Assembly: GCA_030596405.1 (NCBI GenBank) | Contig: JAUVKB010000005.1 | Coordinates: 1 to 24,953 of the forward strand | Length of the DNA stretch: 24,953 bases | Reading direction: 5' to 3' | DNA from: Deltaproteobacteria bacterium | GTDB taxonomy: Bacteria > Desulfobacterota > Desulfobacteria > Desulfobacterales > JAUVKB01 | Part shown: piece after piece, positions 1 to 7,248 of the stretch | Numbering within the stretch: position 1 is the first letter of the stretch | Layout of the letters: each line of letters opens with the position of its first letter | Program-made: the position numbers and the translations under genes | Notes under the pieces: model-generated | What the model saw: the letters and a program-made list of their open reading frames with translations, nothing else | What the model was told of the DNA's origin: nothing | Database searches by the model: none

Positions 1-589
1 CCATGATTATCGGGACATTTGCCTCATAATGATGTCGCTCGGGATCTTCAAGCCAGCAGAAGAGAAAGGCATTGGTGATTCCTTCCATAACCATAGCCAT
101 GTAATATGAGTCTATTTTCCTGAAGACTTTTTTATTAATACCCTTTTCAAATACCGATGCGAGCCGCTCAACCACCTTTTCATATAATACTTTAATATCT
201 TGATCGAGTCCTGCCTTGATATTAAAACTTGCCCCTTGTGTCTCGGCAAAATAAAGCCGCAACGTGGGAACATTGTCCGCAAAAATCCGTGCCTTGGCTG
301 CAACATATTTATTCAAAACGGTAAGGACGTCGTCTTTCAGTTCGAGAATATCCTTGAGAATCTTGTGATATTTTTCTGTTTTACCCAGTATCAGTGTTTT
401 ATATAAATCCTCTTTGTTCTTGAAAAAGTTGTAAAGCGTTCCAAGAGCAAACTCGGAATTTTGGGCGATTTCATTCATGGAAACATTGTGAAAACCTTTT
501 TCTGAAAATAATTCAAGCGCCGCGGCAAGCATTTGCTCACGATGCGCAAGCTTTTCTTTTTCCCGTCGCGGGAGTTTTTTATCGCCCAT
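1..589 (-). CDS. TetR/AcrR-family transcriptional regulator, C-terminus cut by window edge
   Basis: Reading leftwards from an ATG at 589, an open frame runs off the window edge without a stop, giving 196 codons. The N-terminus carries a typical TetR helix-turn-helix at about residues 25-60: a LELFSEKGFHNVSMNEIA stretch followed by GTLYNFFKNKEDLY. The rest is the all-helical ligand-binding half, with no recognisable effector signature. A strong Shine-Dalgarno (AGGAGG on the minus strand, about 593-598) fixes the start. Family members are repressors that leave DNA when a small molecule binds. A good sigma70-type promoter with a palindrome in its spacer lies upstream at 678-705, which suggests autoregulation. 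The target genes are probably off the left edge; nothing in the window links it to the genes on the right. Confidence 0.9.
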   Translation of the reverse strand, partial: MGDKKLPRREKEKLAHREQMLAAALELFSEKGFHNVSMNEIAQNSEFALGTLYNFFKNKEDLYKTLILGKTEKYHKILKDILELKDDVLTVLNKYVAAKARIFADNVPTLRLYFAETQGASFNIKAGLDQDIKVLYEKVVERLASVFEKGINKKVFRKIDSYYMAMVMEGITNAFLFCWLEDPERHHYEANVPIIM

Positions 590-677
590 TTGCCCTCCTG
601 TTGCCCCTTTCTTTTGAAAATGTAAATGTCTAGTTGTATGCGTGCGAAATAAACCGCATTCAGTGTATATAATTTAT

Positions 678-705
678 ATTCTAAAACATGACGTCACATT
701 GTCAA
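678..705 (-). promoter_or_regulatory. Predicted promoter of the TetR gene with palindromic operator candidate
   Basis: On the minus strand, TTGACA (700-705) is separated by 16 bp from TAGAAT (678-683), a near-consensus sigma70 promoter about 90 bp before the TetR start. The spacer contains the perfect 8-bp palindrome TGACGTCA at 689-696. A palindrome between -35 and -10 is where TetR-type repressors often bind. The promoter is read directly from the sequence; the operator role is inference. Confidence 0.55.
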
Positions 706-725
706 GAATAATTTTACTTAGCTGA

Positions 726-968
726 AAAGCCCATGCAGTTCGAAGCCACTGGGCCATCGAGAACAGCCTTCATTGGATTTTGGATGTATCATTCCGTGAA
801 GATGAGAGCAGAATAAGAAAGGATAATGCCCCGGAAAACTTTGCAGTACTCAGGCACATTGCATTGAACATGATAAAAAAGGAAACTTCACTGAAAAAAA
901 GTATTAAGTCCAAACGGCTCAGAGCTGGATGGAATAACGATTACTTGTTAAAGGTCTTGGCAGGATGA
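726..968 (+). pseudogene. Remnant of an ISAs1-family transposase (C-terminal part only)
   Basis: In one frame from 726 to the TGA at 966-968 the translation contains HAVRSHWAIENSLHWILDV, then FREDESRIR, APENFAVLRHIALN and KRLRAGWNNDYLL. This is the highly conserved C-terminal block of ISAs1-family (H-repeat type) transposases, which are normally about 370 residues; only about 80 remain. Just upstream, the residues AEK that normally precede this block appear in another frame (721-729), so the 5' side is both frameshifted and missing. No start codon or Shine-Dalgarno is present. This is an inactive fossil of an insertion, wedged between the TetR gene and iorA. Confidence 0.8.
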
Positions 969-973
969 CTTCC

Positions 974-990
974 AAATGCGGTTACCCCGG
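974..990 (+). repeat. Possible right terminal inverted repeat of the ISAs1 remnant
   Basis: The sequence AAATGCGGTTACCCCGG lies a few bases after the transposase stop. It resembles the AATGCG...ACCCTG type of right end that I recall for ISAs1-family elements. No matching left end is visible, so this is tentative. Confidence 0.3.
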
Positions 991-1053
991 GTAAGTGCCT
1001 CAGTTTCATTGACACAGAGGGAATTGCCATGTATTGCGCTTAACAAAAAACAC

Positions 1054-1081
1054 TTTACACAATCAATAATACTGATATATT
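1054..1081 (+). promoter_or_regulatory. Candidate promoter for the ior operon
   Basis: TTTACA (1054-1059) and TATATT (1076-1081) are separated by 16 bp, about 75 bp before the iorA start. The match is fair and the location suits the first gene of iorA-iorB-recN. No other support. Confidence 0.35.
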
Positions 1082-1157
1082 AGCCAAACTATAGTCAGGG
1101 GGCTGTTGTAGACGCCTTTGTAAAAAATTATGTGATACAGTTTTTAAGGAAATTCAC

Positions 1158-3020
1158 GTGCATAAACTATTAACAGGCAAGTATAATCAAAAAATGCTGC
1201 TTTTAGGCAATGAAGCTATTGTTCGAGGGGCGCTTGAGGCGGGTGTTGCCGTTGCCGCCGCATATCCCGGGACACCATCTTCAGAGATATCGACAAACTT
1301 TTTTCAGATATCACAGGAAAGCGATTTTTATTTTGAATATAGCACCAATGAAATAGTTGCTCTTGAGCTGGTTGCCGCCACAGCAAATTCAGGAATTCGC
1401 AGCATGTGTATAATGAAACATGTTGGAATGAATGTTGCGGCGGACGCGCTTATGACGCTTGCTTATATAGGCGTTAAGGGCGGTCTGGTGATTGTGACCG
1501 CAGATGATCCCAATATGTTTTCCAGCCAGAACGAACAGGATAACCGTTATTACAGCAAGCTTTCAGGGCTTCCGCTTGTTGAACCTTCTTCGGTTGAAGA
1601 GGCAAGAGAGCTGGTGTCATATGCGTTTGATCTTTCTGAAAAGCTTCAGGAGCCGGTAATTTTCAGAACCACTACAAGACTCAATCATTCCACTGGAGTC
1701 GTGGTTTTGGGCGATGTCAAAAAAAGAGTTACAAAGGGTGATTTTTTAAAAGAGCCCTTCAACTATGTGCCGGTGCCTTCCGTTTCAAGAAAACTTCATG
1801 CGAAATTGCTTAAAAACATGGATAAAGCAAAAGAAATTTCCGAAAACTCAAAATATAATTTTACAACAGGACAAGGAAAATGGGGCATTATATGTAATGG
1901 TGTGAGTTATAATTATGTTTATGATGCTGTTAAGGATTTAAACATTAAAGACAATGTCAAAATACTTCGTCTTGGATTTTCGTATCCGATGCCCTCGGAT
2001 CTGATAAAAGGTTTCTTAAAAGGATGTAAAAAGGTTCTTGTTGTCGAAGAAGGCGAGCCTTATATGGAAGAAGCCGTAAAAGCCTTTGCTCAGGAGGCCG
2101 AAGAAGGCCGCACCTTATCGATAAAGGGGAAAGAAAAAAATCTTTTTTCCAGGCTTTACGAGTTCAATCCCGCGCTTGTAAGAAGGTGTGTCGCGCAATA
2201 TTTTGATGTGGCGTATACTCCTGCACAACCTGTTGATGTTGCCGATATTCCGGAAATTCCGCAGCGTCCGCCCAGCATGTGTCCTGGATGCCCTCACAGG
2301 GCAACTTATTTTGCCGTAAAAAAGGCGTCGGAAGGTTTAGAGACAATTTGTCCATCAGACATCGGGTGTTATACCCTCGGTTTTTTGCCGCCTCTTTCCA
2401 TGGGAGATTTTCATATATGCATGGGTTCTTCCATTGGTACGTCTTGCGGTTTCTCAAAAGTAACAGACAAAAAAGTCATCTCCTTTATCGGGGATTCCAC
2501 TTTTTTTCATTCCGGGATAACCGGCCTGGTTAATGCAGTGTTTAACAACCATAATTTCACGCTGGTCATCCTTGACAATGGGACAACGGCCATGACAGGG
2601 CATCAACCACATCCCGGTGTTGACATGAAAAAATTAAACCTTGCCGGTTATAATAGCCCTGTATCAATTGAAGCGGTTGTTAAAGCAGTTGGTGTCTCCA
2701 AGGTTAAGGTTATAAAACCGTTTAACATTGATAAAAGCATTGCCGCCATTCAAGACGCTTTGAATTTTAAAGGCGTTTCGGTTATTATATCCAGAGAGAT
2801 TTGTGCTTTATACGCCAAACGGTTTAAAAAGCTTAAAAAGAAGCCTTTTTTTGTAAGTGACAAATGCAAAAATCACAGAAAATGCATCAACGAGCTCGGA
2901 TGCCCTGCATTTGTCGTTGAGGATAACAGAGTAAAAATAGATCCCGTGCTGTGTGTGGGATGTTCAGTATGCGCACAGATCTGTCCGGAAAACGCCATCT
3001 TGCCCTTAAAAGAGAATTAG
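1158..3020 (+). CDS. iorA: Indolepyruvate:ferredoxin oxidoreductase, alpha subunit
   Basis: This 620-residue protein is the large subunit of the enzyme that oxidatively decarboxylates arylpyruvates (indolepyruvate, phenylpyruvate) to aryl-acetyl-CoA and passes the electrons to ferredoxin in the cytoplasm. The N-terminal third has the pyruvate:ferredoxin oxidoreductase pyrimidine-binding type fold (AAAYPGTPSSEIS near residue 40). The TPP-binding domain follows, with CPGCPHR at 375-381, GDSTFFHSG at 445-453 and LDNGTTAMTG at 472-481. A C-terminal ferredoxin-like domain carries CVGCSVCAQICP (Cys 599, 602, 605, 609) and a looser first cluster (Cys 570, 576, 582). Length is normal. The GTG at 1158 has AAGGA seven bases upstream; an in-frame ATG at 1194 is an alternative. 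iorB follows at once. Confidence 0.95.
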   Translation: MHKLLTGKYNQKMLLLGNEAIVRGALEAGVAVAAAYPGTPSSEISTNFFQISQESDFYFEYSTNEIVALELVAATANSGIRSMCIMKHVGMNVAADALMTLAYIGVKGGLVIVTADDPNMFSSQNEQDNRYYSKLSGLPLVEPSSVEEARELVSYAFDLSEKLQEPVIFRTTTRLNHSTGVVVLGDVKKRVTKGDFLKEPFNYVPVPSVSRKLHAKLLKNMDKAKEISENSKYNFTTGQGKWGIICNGVSYNYVYDAVKDLNIKDNVKILRLGFSYPMPSDLIKGFLKGCKKVLVVEEGEPYMEEAVKAFAQEAEEGRTLSIKGKEKNLFSRLYEFNPALVRRCVAQYFDVAYTPAQPVDVADIPEIPQRPPSMCPGCPHRATYFAVKKASEGLETICPSDIGCYTLGFLPPLSMGDFHICMGSSIGTSCGFSKVTDKKVISFIGDSTFFHSGITGLVNAVFNNHNFTLVILDNGTTAMTGHQPHPGVDMKKLNLAGYNSPVSIEAVVKAVGVSKVKVIKPFNIDKSIAAIQDALNFKGVSVIISREICALYAKRFKKLKKKPFFVSDKCKNHRKCINELGCPAFVVEDNRVKIDPVLCVGCSVCAQICPENAILPLKEN

Positions 3021-3080
3021 AGATAAAATGTGAAATATGATTCTTTTCAGGCAAAGCGATTCTCAACACAGGTTTTAACA

Positions 3081-3704
3081 ATGAATACAAAAAGATTGAT
3101 TATCATAGCGGTAGGGGGGCAGGGGAATCTTCTTGCTTCCAAAGTTTTGGGAGAAGCCGCTCTCCTTGCAGACATTCCCGTTCACATGAGTGAAATACAT
3201 GGAATGGCTCAAAGAGGTGGAATTGTAGAATCATCTGTCGTGTTTGGAGATGCTGAAAGTACGATCATCTCAGATGGTGAGGCGGATGTGCTGCTTGGAT
3301 TTGAACCGTCTGAAACACTGCGGGCAATTAACAAATGCAATTCTAATAGCGTTGTGATTACCAATCTTTCTCCTCTCCCGCCATATACGGCGGCTATCGG
3401 AAAAGTTGTTTATCCTGATCTGGATAAACTCCAGGATCTGATTCGTGCAAAAACTGAATGTTTTGTCGCTTTTGATGCGGTTAAACTTGCAAAAGAGGCC
3501 GGCAATCTCATGTGTATGAATATGGTGCTGATCGGCTCTCTGATCCAAACCGGTATTCTTCCGCTGTCGACAGAAAATGTTAAAGAAGCAATAGCAACAA
3601 GAATTAAAAACATTCATCTTGAAGCGAATTTAAAGGCGTTTGACCTTGGTTTTTGTATTGCGGAAAAAATTATTCGGGCAAAATGTTTTTCTTTTAAAAA
3701 ATAA
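3081..3704 (+). CDS. iorB: Indolepyruvate:ferredoxin oxidoreductase, beta subunit
   Basis: This is the small, gamma-domain partner of IorA, about 207 residues from the chosen start. It begins with the Rossmann-like IIIAVGGQGNLLASKVLGEA and contains VHMSEIHGMAQRGGIVESSV, the signature of the 2-oxoacid:ferredoxin oxidoreductase gamma family. The frame is open from a GTG at 3030, but the extra 17 residues have no family match. The ATG at 3081 puts the glycine-rich motif at its usual distance from the N-terminus, although its ribosome site is weak. It lies 60 bases after iorA and ends four bases before recN, so the three genes are probably cotranscribed. Together IorAB would serve aromatic amino-acid fermentation or its reversal. 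Confidence 0.93.
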   Translation: MNTKRLIIIAVGGQGNLLASKVLGEAALLADIPVHMSEIHGMAQRGGIVESSVVFGDAESTIISDGEADVLLGFEPSETLRAINKCNSNSVVITNLSPLPPYTAAIGKVVYPDLDKLQDLIRAKTECFVAFDAVKLAKEAGNLMCMNMVLIGSLIQTGILPLSTENVKEAIATRIKNIHLEANLKAFDLGFCIAEKIIRAKCFSFKK

Positions 3705-3708
3705 TTTT

Positions 3709-5409
3709 ATGCTTCAAGAGCTTTCCATCAAAAACTTTGCCATTATCGATGACTTGCAGATAGAGTTTTCAGATGGACTTACCATATTAAGCGGGGAAAC
3801 CGGGGCAGGCAAGTCTGTTATTATTAATGCGGTAAATCTTCTTCTTGGCAGCAAGGCGTCCGCCAAACTTATTCGCACAGGATCTGAAACAGCCGAACTT
3901 GAAGCGTTGTTTCATCTTTTACCCGAAAGCAAGGTTTACGGAATTATAAAAGGCTATGGTTATGATGCGTCTGAAGAACTGTTGATAAGACGGATCATTT
4001 CCACAAGCAGCCGCCATAGAATATACATTAACGGCAGCCTTGCCACCATTCAGGCACTCAAATCAATAACTGAAAATCTGGCCAGCATATCAGGGCAGCA
4101 TGCGCATCAAGGGCTGTTAAAAGAAGAACAGCACCTTTTAATACTCGACCAGTTCGGCGGCCTGATGCAGTTAAGGTCAGAGGTCTATAAATGTTTTCAT
4201 CAACTGATTCCATTGGTTGAAAAGCTTAAAAACTTTACGGCCATAAAAAATCGACAAACTGAACATGTTGAGCTGCTTAAATTCCAGCAAAAAGAGATTG
4301 TCAAAGCGTCTATAGCTTACAGAGAAGATCTGGCGCTGGAACAGGAGATACTGCGTCTTAAAAATGGAGAGCTTCTTTACCAAACGGTCCATGATATTAT
4401 TGAAGAATTTTACAGTTCTAAAGGAGCAATTATCGAAAGGCTTGTTGAAGCAAAAAAACGTCTTGAAAAGGCCTGCCTGATAGATCCTGAATTATCTCCA
4501 AAAACTGAAAATATAATTGATGTCACGTTTAAGATAGAGGAAGTTGTAGAAGAGCTTGGAATATATCAAAAAAGCATAAGGATTGATAAAAACCGTCTTG
4601 AAGATGCACAAACACGTCTTGACACCCTGCAAAGGCTTAAACGTAAATACGGCGGGTCTCTTGAGTCCGTGCATGCCCATCTTGAAACAATAGACAGAGA
4701 ACTTTCCAGGATTGAAAATATATCCGGCAAAATAGAAGAGACTGAAGCAAGGCTGTTAAAACTGCACGACAAATTAGCCGGATTGGCCGTGAAACTGTCC
4801 ATGAAAAGAAAACAGGCCGCGGAAATTTTGTCAAAAAAAATAGAAAAAGAGCTGGCCACACTTCAGATGTCGCAAACAAAATTTCATGTATTGCTCCAAC
4901 CGATACCTGCAACCGCTCAAACAGAAAACATCCTTACAACAGAAAACAGATCAATAACGGAAACGGGAATCGACCGCGCAATCTTCATGATTGCTCCAAA
5001 CATAGGGGAAACGGTAAAAGCGCTTTCAGCTATCGCCTCAGGTGGCGAACTTTCCAGGGTGGTGCTTGCATTAAAGGCTATTCTGGCAAAAACGGAATCG
5101 GTTGAGACGGTTGTTTTTGATGAGGTCGATGCCGGAATCGGAGGAAGCACGGCCGAGGTCGTGGGGAAAAAGCTCTCTTCCCTTGCCCGCCGGCACCAGA
5201 TTATTTGTATCACCCATTTGCCGCAAATTGCCAAATTCGGTGAACATCATTTCAGGATATCAAAAGATGTTTTACACGGCAGAACCAGGACAACCATCAA
5301 ACCTGTTAACGAGAAAGAACGTATTAACGAGATAGCCAGAATGCTTGGCGGTGAAAAGATTACCCCGGCAACGCTTAATCATGCGCGCGAGATGCTTCAA
5401 AAAACATAA
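3709..5409 (+). CDS. recN: DNA repair protein RecN
   Basis: RecN is an SMC-like ATPase that acts early in recombinational repair of double-strand breaks. The N-terminus from ATG 3709 reads MLQELSIKNFAIIDDLQIEF, with Walker A GETGAGKS at residues 29-36. A long, charged, coiled-coil-prone middle follows (roughly 150-380). The C-terminal ATPase lobe has ASGGELSRVVLALKAIL (ABC signature), VVFDEVDAGIGG (Walker B) and CITHLPQIAKFGEHHF. The 566-residue length is typical. The frame extends 23 codons further upstream into iorB, but the family always starts close to LxxLxIKNFAxI, so the ATG is preferred. The gene is separated from iorB by only four bases, an unusual pairing with no obvious functional link. 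Confidence 0.96.
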   Translation: MLQELSIKNFAIIDDLQIEFSDGLTILSGETGAGKSVIINAVNLLLGSKASAKLIRTGSETAELEALFHLLPESKVYGIIKGYGYDASEELLIRRIISTSSRHRIYINGSLATIQALKSITENLASISGQHAHQGLLKEEQHLLILDQFGGLMQLRSEVYKCFHQLIPLVEKLKNFTAIKNRQTEHVELLKFQQKEIVKASIAYREDLALEQEILRLKNGELLYQTVHDIIEEFYSSKGAIIERLVEAKKRLEKACLIDPELSPKTENIIDVTFKIEEVVEELGIYQKSIRIDKNRLEDAQTRLDTLQRLKRKYGGSLESVHAHLETIDRELSRIENISGKIEETEARLLKLHDKLAGLAVKLSMKRKQAAEILSKKIEKELATLQMSQTKFHVLLQPIPATAQTENILTTENRSITETGIDRAIFMIAPNIGETVKALSAIASGGELSRVVLALKAILAKTESVETVVFDEVDAGIGGSTAEVVGKKLSSLARRHQIICITHLPQIAKFGEHHFRISKDVLHGRTRTTIKPVNEKERINEIARMLGGEKITPATLNHAREMLQKT

Positions 5410-5419
5410 TGAACTTTTT

Positions 5420-5454
5420 ACAGCATTCCCTCGTTATTAACATTATGCTGTTTT
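5420..5454 (+). terminator. Weak hairpin terminator candidate after recN
   Basis: ACAGCAT (5420-5426) pairs with ATGCTGT (5445-5451) and is followed by a TTTT run, ten bases after the recN stop. The stem is only seven pairs and the loop is long, so the call is modest. A new promoter lies downstream, which fits the end of a transcript here. Confidence 0.4.
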
Positions 5455-5562
5455 CCCGGACTTCCAGCATCATCCAGTCTACTACAGAAGACCTTGATAA
5501 AGGTTATATGGCGCACATTTTGTGTTAGGCTCAAATGTGTTTATCCGCATTATATTATTTGA

Positions 5563-5591
5563 TTGAATTATTATGTTGTTTGAGATATAAT
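5563..5591 (+). promoter_or_regulatory. Predicted sigma70-type promoter before the FmdB-like gene
   Basis: TTGAAT (5563-5568) and a perfect TATAAT (5586-5591) are separated by exactly 17 bp. A start near 5598 would leave a short leader before the Shine-Dalgarno AAGGAGG at 5621-5627. It probably drives the long run from the FmdB-like gene through hisI, hisG and era. Confidence 0.65.
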
Positions 5592-5633
5592 TAAGATTTA
5601 TTTTTAGCTTTAGGACTTAAAAGGAGGATTCTT

Positions 5634-5879
5634 ATGCCGATATATGAATTCAAGTGCTTAAAATGCAATGAGTTTTTTGAGTTGCTTGTTATGAAAAAAG
5701 ATGAGGAAGTTGAGCTTAGATGCCCTAAATGTCATGCTGCAGAATTTGAACGGGTTCTTAGCAGCACCAATTTTTGCGTTGGCAATTGTTCCAGCGGAAA
5801 TCAAGAACGAAGTATCCAGACAAGGACATGTTCAACAGGTTCGTGCACTACTTACGATATACCCGGGCCAACCAGATAA
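5634..5879 (+). CDS. FmdB-family zinc-ribbon protein
   Basis: A small protein of 81 residues that starts MPIYEFKCLKCNEFFE and carries two CxxC pairs (Cys 8/11 and 30/33). This is the FmdB/CxxC_CXXC_SSSS zinc-ribbon family, proposed to be regulatory but without a firm biochemical role. Further cysteines at the C-terminus (near 48, 52, 66 and 71) are not part of the ribbon and might bind a second metal. The start is set by an excellent AAGGAGG six bases upstream. Its stop codon lies inside the first unit of a 15-bp tandem repeat (5872-5945), so the C-terminus may have been reshaped by repeat growth. Next gene is hisI. Confidence 0.85.
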   Translation: MPIYEFKCLKCNEFFELLVMKKDEEVELRCPKCHAAEFERVLSSTNFCVGNCSSGNQERSIQTRTCSTGSCTTYDIPGPTR

Positions 5880-5945
5880 GACCAAGCAGATAAGACCCGG
5901 CCAGATAAGATCTGGCCAGATAAAATAAAACCAGATAAGATTGTA
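5872..5945 (+). repeat. Five-copy 15-bp tandem repeat between the FmdB-like gene and hisI
   Basis: CCAGATAAGA or a one-base variant recurs at 5872, 5886, 5901, 5916 and 5931, a period of 14 then 15, 15 and 15 bp. The ten-base core is strongly kept while the last five bases of each unit drift. The first unit supplies the stop codon of the FmdB-like gene. There are no spacers of CRISPR size. Confidence 0.85.
5899..5917. repeat. Inverted repeat (hairpin) inside the 15-bp repeat tract
   Basis: GGCCAGAT and ATCTGGCC flank the three bases AAG, an 8-bp perfect stem with a tight loop. An A-rich stretch follows rather than a T run, so it is not a standard terminator on the plus strand. It may affect mRNA stability between the FmdB-like gene and hisI. 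Confidence 0.6.
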
Positions 5946-5979
5946 ATTTTAATTCCATCCGAATTATGGGGCTATTATA

Positions 5980-6357
5980 GTGATTAAACTTGATTTTAAC
6001 AAGTTGGGGGGGCTTGTGCCCACTATTGTTCAGGACTACAAAACAGGTGATGTTTTAATGCTTGCGTTTATGAACGAAGAGTCATGGGAAATGACCCTTT
6101 CAAGCGGTCTGGCCACATATTACAGTCGTTCAAGGCAAACGCTCTGGGTCAAGGGCAAAACATCCGGAAATATACAGATTGTAAAAGAAATCAGAATAGA
6201 TTGTGATGATGACACTGTTCTTTTAAAGGTTGAACAGGTCGGCGGAGCAGCCTGCCACATGGGATATAGAAGCTGTTTTTTTAAAAAAATTGAGGGTGAT
6301 TCCGTCAATATTATTGGAAAACCGCTATTTAATCCCAAGGAGAAATATAAACAATGA
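5980..6357 (+). CDS. hisI: Phosphoribosyl-AMP cyclohydrolase
   Basis: HisI opens the purine ring of phosphoribosyl-AMP in the third step of histidine synthesis. The 125-residue protein is the stand-alone cyclohydrolase domain without a fused HisE pyrophosphohydrolase. Visible motifs are the metal-binding DCDDD at residues 74-78, GGAACHMGYRSCF at 88-100 with Cys 92, His 93 and Cys 99, and the conserved early LVPTIVQDYKTGDVLMLAFMN. It starts with GTG at 5980 after a GGGG stretch. Its stop overlaps the hisG start as ATGA, which indicates translational coupling. Confidence 0.96.
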   Translation: MIKLDFNKLGGLVPTIVQDYKTGDVLMLAFMNEESWEMTLSSGLATYYSRSRQTLWVKGKTSGNIQIVKEIRIDCDDDTVLLKVEQVGGAACHMGYRSCFFKKIEGDSVNIIGKPLFNPKEKYKQ

Positions 6358-7229
6358 ATCAAATATTAAAACTGGGAATTCCAAAGGGAAGTCTTCAAAA
6401 CGCAACTATTGCCCTGTTTAAGCGTTCAGGATGGAAAATTAATGTGAACGGAAGGAGCTATTTCCCTGAAATCAATGATGATTCGATCGAGTGTGCAATT
6501 TGCAGGGCTCAGGAAATGTCCTGCTATATAGAAAGCGGCACGTTGGATACGGGGATTACCGGAAAGGACTGGATAGCTGAAAACAAATCAGATGTTCATG
6601 TTGTAGCCGACCTTGTCTACTCAAAAGTAAGTTCACGACCTGCAAAATGGGTTTTAGCCGTTGCATACGATTCTAAAATCAAGAGCCTTGAAGACCTTAA
6701 CGGCAAAAAGATAGCAACCGAACTGGTAGGTTTTACAAAAAATTATTTTGCGTCAAAAAATATAGACGTTACGGTTGAATTTTCATGGGGCGCAACAGAA
6801 GCAAAGGTTGTCTCAGGACTTGCAGATGCCATTGTTGAGGTTACAGAAACAGGAAGCACCATTAAGGCGCACGGTCTTCGAATTATAAAGGAACTGATGC
6901 AGACCAATTCTCAACTTATAGCCAACCATAATGCATGGAAAGATCCGGGCAAAAAAGAAAAGATTGAACAGATAGCCCTGCTGCTGAAAGGAGCCCTTTT
7001 AGGCGAAAAGCTTGTCGGTCTTAAAATGAATGTTCCTGATTCACAGCTTGAAAAGATCATATCATTGCTTCCGAGTCTTAACGCTCCTACGGTTGCACCG
7101 CTTTACCAGTCCGACTGGTTTTCAGTTGAAACGGTGGTGCAAATAAATGTCGTAAGAGATCTTATTCCGGATCTTTTAAAACAAGGAGCGGAAGGCATTA
7201 TAGAATATCCGCTTAACAAGGTGGTATAA
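6354..7229 (+). CDS. hisG: ATP phosphoribosyltransferase, long form
   Basis: HisG condenses ATP with PRPP, the committed and feedback-controlled step of histidine synthesis. At 291 residues this is the long form (HisG-L). The two-lobed catalytic part begins LKLGIPKGSLQNATIALFKRSGW, and a PRPP-binding region reads GLADAIVEVTETGSTIKAHGL. The last 75 or so residues form the ACT-like regulatory domain that binds histidine (GLKMNVPDSQLEKIISLLPS, ending in EGIIEYPLNKVV). No HisZ partner is therefore needed. The start overlaps the hisI stop by four bases. Other his genes are not in the window. Confidence 0.96.
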   Translation: MNQILKLGIPKGSLQNATIALFKRSGWKINVNGRSYFPEINDDSIECAICRAQEMSCYIESGTLDTGITGKDWIAENKSDVHVVADLVYSKVSSRPAKWVLAVAYDSKIKSLEDLNGKKIATELVGFTKNYFASKNIDVTVEFSWGATEAKVVSGLADAIVEVTETGSTIKAHGLRIIKELMQTNSQLIANHNAWKDPGKKEKIEQIALLLKGALLGEKLVGLKMNVPDSQLEKIISLLPSLNAPTVAPLYQSDWFSVETVVQINVVRDLIPDLLKQGAEGIIEYPLNKVV

Positions 7230-7248
7230 CTTTTAAAGGTTTAAAAAA

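Noticed and set aside
3030..3080. Upstream GTG start for iorB
   Set aside because: The added 17 residues precede the normal family N-terminus, so the ATG at 3081 is preferred, though its ribosome site is weak.
5872..5945. CRISPR array
   Set aside because: The units are contiguous with a 15-bp period and no 25-40 bp unique spacers; no cas genes are nearby.
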